Assembly (NCBI GenBank): GCA_039178165.1 | Contig: JBCDFL010000132.1 | Coordinates: 1-9,249 of the forward strand | DNA: 9,249 nucleotides | Source of the DNA: JBCBCP01 sp039178165 | GTDB lineage: Bacteria; Pseudomonadota; Alphaproteobacteria; Rhodobacterales; Rhodobacteraceae | Reading direction: 5' to 3' | Part shown: piece after piece, positions 5,532-9,249 of the stretch | Numbering within the stretch: the stretch's first letter is position 1 | How the letters are laid out: the number at the start of each line of letters is the position of its first letter | Program-made: the position numbers and the translations under genes | The notes under the pieces: model-generated | Databases searched by the model: none | Told to the model about the DNA's origin: nothing | Seen by the model: only the letters and a program-made list of their open reading frames with translations

Positions 5532-7093
5532 TCCCATTCAATCGTGCCCGGGGGTTTGGACGTGATGTCGTAGGTTACGCGGTTGATGCCGGGCACCTCG
5601 TTGATGATGCGGGTTGCCGTCTCGCCCAGGAAGTCGTGGGTGAAGGGGTAATAGTCGGCGGTCATGCCGTCGACGGAGGTGACGGCGCGCAGGGCGCAGG
5701 CGTAGTCGTAGGTGCGGCCATCGCCCATGACGCCGACCGTGCGGACCGGCAGGATGGCGACGAAGGCTTGCCAGATGTCGTCGTAGAGGCCGTGTTTGCG
5801 GATCTGGTCGATATAGACCGCGTCGGCCTCGCGCAGGATGTCGAGTTTGGCGCGCGTGATCTCACCCGGGCAGCGGATGGCGAGGCCGGGGCCGGGGAAG
5901 GGGTGGCGACCGATGAAGCTGGGCGGCAGGCCGAGCTCGCGGCCCAGGGCGCGGACCTCGTCCTTGAAGAGCTCGCGCAAGGGCTCGACCAGTTTCAGAC
6001 CCATCTTTTCGGGTAGGCCGCCAACGTTGTGGTGGCTTTTGATGGTGACCGAGGGACCGCCGGAGAAGCTGACGCTTTCGATCACGTCCGGGTAGAGCGT
6101 GCCTTGCGCCAGGAAGCTGGCGCCCTCGATTGTGTCGGCGTGCTTTTGGAAGACGTCGATGAAGAGCTTGCCGATGGTTTTGCGCTTTTCCTCGGGGTCG
6201 GAGACGCCTTCGAGGGCGCCAAGGAACAGGTCCTGCTCTTCGGCATGGATGAGGGGCATGTTGTAGTGGTCGCGGAACATGCGCACGACCTCCTCGCCCT
6301 CGTCCTTGCGCAGAAGGCCGTGGTCGACGAAGACGCAGGTGAGCTGGTCGCCGATGGCCTCGTGAATGAGGACCGCGGCGACGGAGCTGTCGACCCCGCC
6401 CGAGAGGCCGCAGATCACCTTCGCGTCGCCCACCTGCGCGCGGATTTTGGCGATGGCCTCCTCGCGGTAGGCGCCCATGGTCCAGTCGCCTTCGAAGCCC
6501 GCGAGCCGGACGAAGTTTTCGTAGAGTTTCGCGCCGCGTGGGGTGTGGTGCACTTCGGGGTGGAATTGCACGGCGTAGAAGTGGCGCGCGGTGTCCGCGA
6601 GGATCGCGTAGGGCGCGTTGGGGGAGGTGCCGTAGACCTCGAACCCCGGGGCGAGGCGGCTGACATGATCGCCGTGGGACATCCAAACCTGCTCTTTACC
6701 GGTGCTGAACCAGCCCTCGAGCAGCGGCAGATCGCCCGCGGGCTCGACGAAGGCGCGGCCGAATTCGGCGGTGCCGCCGCCGCCGGTGATCTTCCCGCCG
6801 GAGACTTTGCCGCCCAACTGCTCCATCATCACCTGCTGGCCGTAGCAGATCCCGAGGATCGGCACGCCAAGCTCGAACACCCTTTGCGGTGCGCGTGGGG
6901 AGCCGTCGCGGGTCACGCTGTCTGGCCCGCCGGAGAAGATCACCGCCTTGGGCTGAAAGCTGTCCAGGAATGCATCTGTCACCGCCTGATAGGGGTGGAT
7001 TTCGCAGTAGACGTTCAGCTCGCGCAGGCGGCGGGCGATCAGCTGGGTGACTTGGCTGCCGAAGTCGATGATGAGGAGGCGGTCGTGGATCAT
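5528..7093 (-). CDS. guaA: GMP synthase (glutamine-hydrolysing)
   Basis: GuaA converts XMP, ATP and glutamine to GMP in the cytoplasm, the last step of de novo guanine nucleotide synthesis. The 521-aa length is normal for the family. The N-terminal class I glutamine amidotransferase domain carries the catalytic triad: Cys83 in GICYGQQ, and His178 and Glu180 in AVQFHPEVHHT. The ATP pyrophosphatase domain follows with the P-loop SGGVDSS (231-237). The C-terminal dimerisation domain ends in the canonical KPPGTIEWE. The protein appears complete and intact. The ATG at 7093 starts the conserved MIHDRLLIIDFGSQ stretch and is preceded by AGGGG at short spacing (3 nt). It stands alone: the neighbour on one side is divergent, and a structured element follows its stop codon. 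Confidence 0.98.
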   Translation of the reverse strand: MIHDRLLIIDFGSQVTQLIARRLRELNVYCEIHPYQAVTDAFLDSFQPKAVIFSGGPDSVTRDGSPRAPQRVFELGVPILGICYGQQVMMEQLGGKVSGGKITGGGGTAEFGRAFVEPAGDLPLLEGWFSTGKEQVWMSHGDHVSRLAPGFEVYGTSPNAPYAILADTARHFYAVQFHPEVHHTPRGAKLYENFVRLAGFEGDWTMGAYREEAIAKIRAQVGDAKVICGLSGGVDSSVAAVLIHEAIGDQLTCVFVDHGLLRKDEGEEVVRMFRDHYNMPLIHAEEQDLFLGALEGVSDPEEKRKTIGKLFIDVFQKHADTIEGASFLAQGTLYPDVIESVSFSGGPSVTIKSHHNVGGLPEKMGLKLVEPLRELFKDEVRALGRELGLPPSFIGRHPFPGPGLAIRCPGEITRAKLDILREADAVYIDQIRKHGLYDDIWQAFVAILPVRTVGVMGDGRTYDYACALRAVTSVDGMTADYYPFTHDFLGETATRIINEVPGINRVTYDITSKPPGTIEWE

Positions 7094-7097
7094 GCGC

Positions 7098-7112
7098 CCC
7101 TGTTACGCAGGG
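7098..7112 (-). promoter_or_regulatory. Small hairpin covering the guaA ribosome-binding site
   Basis: CCCTG (7098-7102) pairs with CAGGG (7108-7112) around a 5-nt loop. On the guaA message the arm nearest the start codon (CAGGG) overlaps the likely Shine-Dalgarno sequence AGGGG, 3 nt before AUG. The stem could limit guaA translation initiation. At 5 bp it is short and could be incidental. Confidence 0.35.
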
Positions 7113-7255
7113 CGGCGCGGGCTGGCAAGCGGCGGGCCGGGGCGCTGCCGTCGCATGTCCCCGCTCGGACCGATGACGCGCGCAATTGCGACCCCCGGAG
7201 TTGTTTTTGGCCAAGTGAAGGGGACGCGAGCGATTTGGTCTTGTATGCACAGCAT

Positions 7256-8305
7256 ATGGATCAGCTTGAGAGGGCCGTTGCGGCCGGGATCATCACTGAG
7301 GCGCAGCGGGACGCGATTGCGGCGCTGCCACCGGAGGACGGCGGGCTGCCGCTGAGCCTGGTGAATGTGCTTTGGGCCGGGGGCTGCGCGCTGGTCGTGC
7401 TGGCCATGGTGCTCGTCGCCGCCGAGGTCGGCAAGGGCGGTGCGGGCCACGTGATGTGGATGTGCCTGGCATATGCGGGCGGATTTTTGGTGCTGGACGC
7501 GGTGCTGCGCGGGCGGGGCGGATTTCGCTTGTTGTCCTCGCTCGTGCTGGCGGGGGCCGGGATCGCGCTGATGAGCGCGGGCTTTGCCTGGCAAGAGAGT
7601 GTCGGCGGCTCGGTCATCGCGCGGGGCTGGGATTATTCGTTTTCGGATCGTGCGGGGGCGATCTGGCCCTATGCGCCGCTGCTGCACGGGCCGTACCTGC
7701 CGATGGCGCCGGTGCTTGCCGTTGGAGCGATCTTGATACGCTGGCGGGGCTTCCTGCCCGGCTGGCTGATGGTGTGGGGGGCGCTGGCGCCGGTTCTTTC
7801 GGATATCTACCACGGCCTTCGGTTGGAGGATGTGGCGCCGGAATGGGCGGTGCTGTTTGCCTGCGCCGCCCTGCTGTTCGGCCTGGGTTGGTGGCAGGAT
7901 CTGGTGTGCCGGGCCAATCACGGATTTTGGCAGAACAAGGCCGGGGGCATTGCGTTTCTATGGGCGATGCTGGAGGGGTTTTCGCTCTTCGGGCGGCCGG
8001 ATGCGGGCTATTTCGGGACGCTGCTGGCGCTGTCGCTGGTGCTGGTGCTTTTCTCGATCTACCTGCGCCGGCCCGCTGGTATCTCCGTCGCGGCGATTGG
8101 CATCGCGGCCTATTGCGCGGAGTGGCTGGAGGCGTGGGACAATCTGTTTGTCGCGGGCGGGGTGCTGGCTGTGATTGGCCTGGGCGCGATCGTGTTGGGC
8201 GTGCGGGCGCATCTGATTGCCGCGCAGCTCGATACGCTGCTGCCTGGGACCTTGCGCGCCTTGCGCCCGGCGGCGCGCACGGACCCGACGACCTTCGGCG
8301 TCTGA
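7256..8305 (+). CDS. Multi-pass membrane protein with DUF2157-like N-terminus
   Basis: From the ATG at 7256 the gene encodes 349 aa and ends in TGA. A short amphipathic N-terminus, LERAVAAGIITEAQRDAI (4-21), resembles the soluble helix pair that opens DUF2157 membrane proteins. About eight to ten hydrophobic helices follow, for example 36-57, 64-82, 92-110, 150-162, 168-183, 196-212, 230-245, 253-270, 276-290 and 297-316, then a short polar tail. No catalytic motif is apparent; an inner-membrane location is clear, the function is not. The start is uncertain: no good Shine-Dalgarno sequence precedes 7256, and in-frame TTG codons at 7241 and 7235 are alternatives. The frame stays open far upstream over guaA, but that part is antisense to guaA and not real. 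The gene is divergent from guaA across about 160 nt. Confidence 0.8.
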   Translation: MDQLERAVAAGIITEAQRDAIAALPPEDGGLPLSLVNVLWAGGCALVVLAMVLVAAEVGKGGAGHVMWMCLAYAGGFLVLDAVLRGRGGFRLLSSLVLAGAGIALMSAGFAWQESVGGSVIARGWDYSFSDRAGAIWPYAPLLHGPYLPMAPVLAVGAILIRWRGFLPGWLMVWGALAPVLSDIYHGLRLEDVAPEWAVLFACAALLFGLGWWQDLVCRANHGFWQNKAGGIAFLWAMLEGFSLFGRPDAGYFGTLLALSLVLVLFSIYLRRPAGISVAAIGIAAYCAEWLEAWDNLFVAGGVLAVIGLGAIVLGVRAHLIAAQLDTLLPGTLRALRPAARTDPTTFGV

Positions 8306-8406
8306 GCCGGCCAAACGCGCGCCCATGTCGCTTTTTTCCCACGCGCTTCGGGTTTGGCGCGGGGCGGAGCGGTGCGTCGCGTTAGGACGAGCGCAAGCAT
8401 TGCGGC

Positions 8407-8412
8407 GGAGGG
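8407..8412 (+). promoter_or_regulatory. Strong ribosome-binding site of the MttB-family gene
   Basis: GGAGGG lies 6 nt before the ATG at 8419. It decides the start, because the reading frame has a later GTG at 8491 with no such signal and would otherwise lose the family-typical Arg/Gly/Ala-rich N-terminus. Confidence 0.75.
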
Positions 8413-8418
8413 ATCGGC

Positions 8419-9249
8419 ATGGCGGATGGAGCATCTGGGCGCAGAGCGCGCGGCGGCGGCGGTGCAGCGCGGCGGGCCGCCCGCAGCGCGGTGTCGTTTG
8501 AGACGGCCAAGTATATCGAGCGCAACATCCCCAATTTCGAGGTCCTGACCGAAGAGGCGCTCGAGATCATCGAGCACAACGCCGAGACGGTGCTGGAAGA
8601 GATCGGCGTCAACTTCATCGACAACCCCAAGGCCCTGCAGCGCTGGCGCGATGCGGGCGCCGATGTCACCGGAGAGCGGGTGCGAATCCCGCGCGGGCTG
8701 GCGCGGCAGCTGTGCAGCACGGCGCCCGGCACCTTCACCCAGCACGCGCGCAACCCGGACCGCTCCGTCGAGATTGGCGGCAAGAACCTAGTCCTCGCTC
8801 CCGTCTACGGGCCGCCCTTCGTGCGCGACCGGGTCACGGCGGAGCGCCGCTACGCCACGATCGGTGATTTTCGCGAGCTGGTGAAGTTGGCTTACATGTC
8901 CAAGTGGTTGCACCATTCGGGCGGACGGCTGTGCGAGCCGACGGATATTGCGGTGAACAAGCGGCACCTGGACATGCTGCACGCGCACATGACCCTGTCC
9001 GACAAGCCGTTCATGGCGGACGTGACCGAGGCTTCGCGCGCCCGCGATTCGGTTGAGATGTGCGATATTCTGTTCGGCGGGCTTGAGGACAGGACGGTCA
9101 CGACCTCGCTGATCAACATCAACTCGCCCATGACCTTCGACGACGTGATGATGGGCGCGATGGAAGAGTTGGCCAGCGCCAATCAGGCCTGTATCGTGTC
9201 GCCCTTCATCGTGGGCGGGGCCATGGCGCCGGTGTCGGTGGCGGGGACG
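8419..9249 (+). CDS. Trimethylamine methyltransferase (MttB) family protein, 5' part (runs off window)
   Basis: There are 277 codons open to the end of the window. After an Arg/Gly/Ala-rich N-terminus (ASGRRARGGGGAARRAARSA, residues 5-24), common in this family, comes LTEEALEIIEHNAETVLEEIGV and later ACIVSPFIVGGAMAPVSVAG near the visible end. These are characteristic of the MttB TIM barrel. Family members transfer a methyl group from a quaternary or tertiary amine to a corrinoid protein. True TMA methyltransferases carry pyrrolysine, encoded by an in-frame TAG, in the later part of the barrel. No in-frame TAG occurs in the visible part, but that site lies past the window end. Most alphaproteobacterial homologues lack pyrrolysine and act on, or are presumed to act on, betaine-like compounds. 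Partner corrinoid and methyltransferase genes would be downstream. Confidence 0.9.
   Translation, partial: MADGASGRRARGGGGAARRAARSAVSFETAKYIERNIPNFEVLTEEALEIIEHNAETVLEEIGVNFIDNPKALQRWRDAGADVTGERVRIPRGLARQLCSTAPGTFTQHARNPDRSVEIGGKNLVLAPVYGPPFVRDRVTAERRYATIGDFRELVKLAYMSKWLHHSGGRLCEPTDIAVNKRHLDMLHAHMTLSDKPFMADVTEASRARDSVEMCDILFGGLEDRTVTTSLININSPMTFDDVMMGAMEELASANQACIVSPFIVGGAMAPVSVAGT

Noticed and set aside
5254..5541. 95-codon minus-strand frame spanning the guaA/DJ-1 interval
   Set aside because: It overlaps the guaA end and reads through the palindromes. There is no domain and no credible start signal.
7187..7212. CAATTGCGACCCCCGGAG resembles part of the guaA-end element
   Set aside because: Only a short word (CCCCCGGAG) is truly shared and the stem partners are missing, so it is probably chance in GC-rich DNA.
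6029..7255. Long upstream extension of the plus-strand membrane protein frame
   Set aside because: It is antisense to conserved guaA codons. The real protein begins near 7256, where the sequence takes on a DUF2157-like character.
8306..8418. Possible terminator between the membrane protein and MttB-family genes (GCCAAAC 8310-8316 with GTTTGGC 8352-8358, T6 at 8332-8337)
   Set aside because: The arms are 35 nt apart, the T-run falls inside the loop rather than after the stem, and no compact GC hairpin precedes it.
1..9249. CRISPR array, tRNA, rRNA, IS transposase, phage or toxin-antitoxin genes
   Set aside because: I looked for regularly spaced repeats, cloverleaf tRNA signatures and transposase or integrase motifs and found none. 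The repeats present are palindromic and irregular.

Overview
The window is GC-rich, densely coded bacterial DNA. Gene content and protein style suggest an alphaproteobacterium, most likely a Rhodobacterales/Roseobacter-type organism. The pointers are a CoxE-like VWA protein, a non-pyrrolysine-type MttB homologue with an Arg/Gly/Ala-rich N-terminus, tandem EamA transporters and intergenic regions rich in palindromes. This placement is inference, because the window has no rRNA or other marker gene.

Layout: (1) Bases 1-693 (+) are the 3' part of a CoxE-like VWA-domain gene, followed at once by a 9-bp palindrome. (2) Bases 694-1255 hold no convincing gene. They carry an inverted repeat and a series of hairpins, probably a dispersed intergenic repeat. 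(3) Bases 1256-5257 (-) look like one operon, transcribed in the order DJ-1/PfpI-family protein, YdcF-like protein, EamA transporter, second EamA transporter, P-loop ATPase of unknown function. Gaps are 0 to 53 nt. (4) Bases 5258-5527 are a second structured, gene-free interval. Its most notable part is a 58-nt perfect three-way-junction palindrome that overlaps the guaA stop codon, with a diverged half copy just beside it. (5) Bases 5528-7093 (-) are complete guaA (GMP synthase). (6) Bases 7256-8305 (+), divergent from guaA, encode a multi-pass membrane protein with a DUF2157-like N-terminus. (7) Bases 8419-9249 (+) are the 5' part of a trimethylamine methyltransferase (MttB) family gene with a strong Shine-Dalgarno sequence; it runs off the window.

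The genes do not form one obvious pathway. guaA is core purine metabolism. The five-gene minus-strand run combines small-molecule export or import, a DJ-1-superfamily enzyme, an envelope-associated YdcF protein and an uncharacterised ATPase. The CoxE and MttB fragments belong to systems lying mostly outside the window. I see no phage, IS transposase, CRISPR array, tRNA or rRNA. The signals most worth following are the structured intergenic elements, in particular the guaA-end three-way junction and its neighbouring copy with a compensatory base-pair change.
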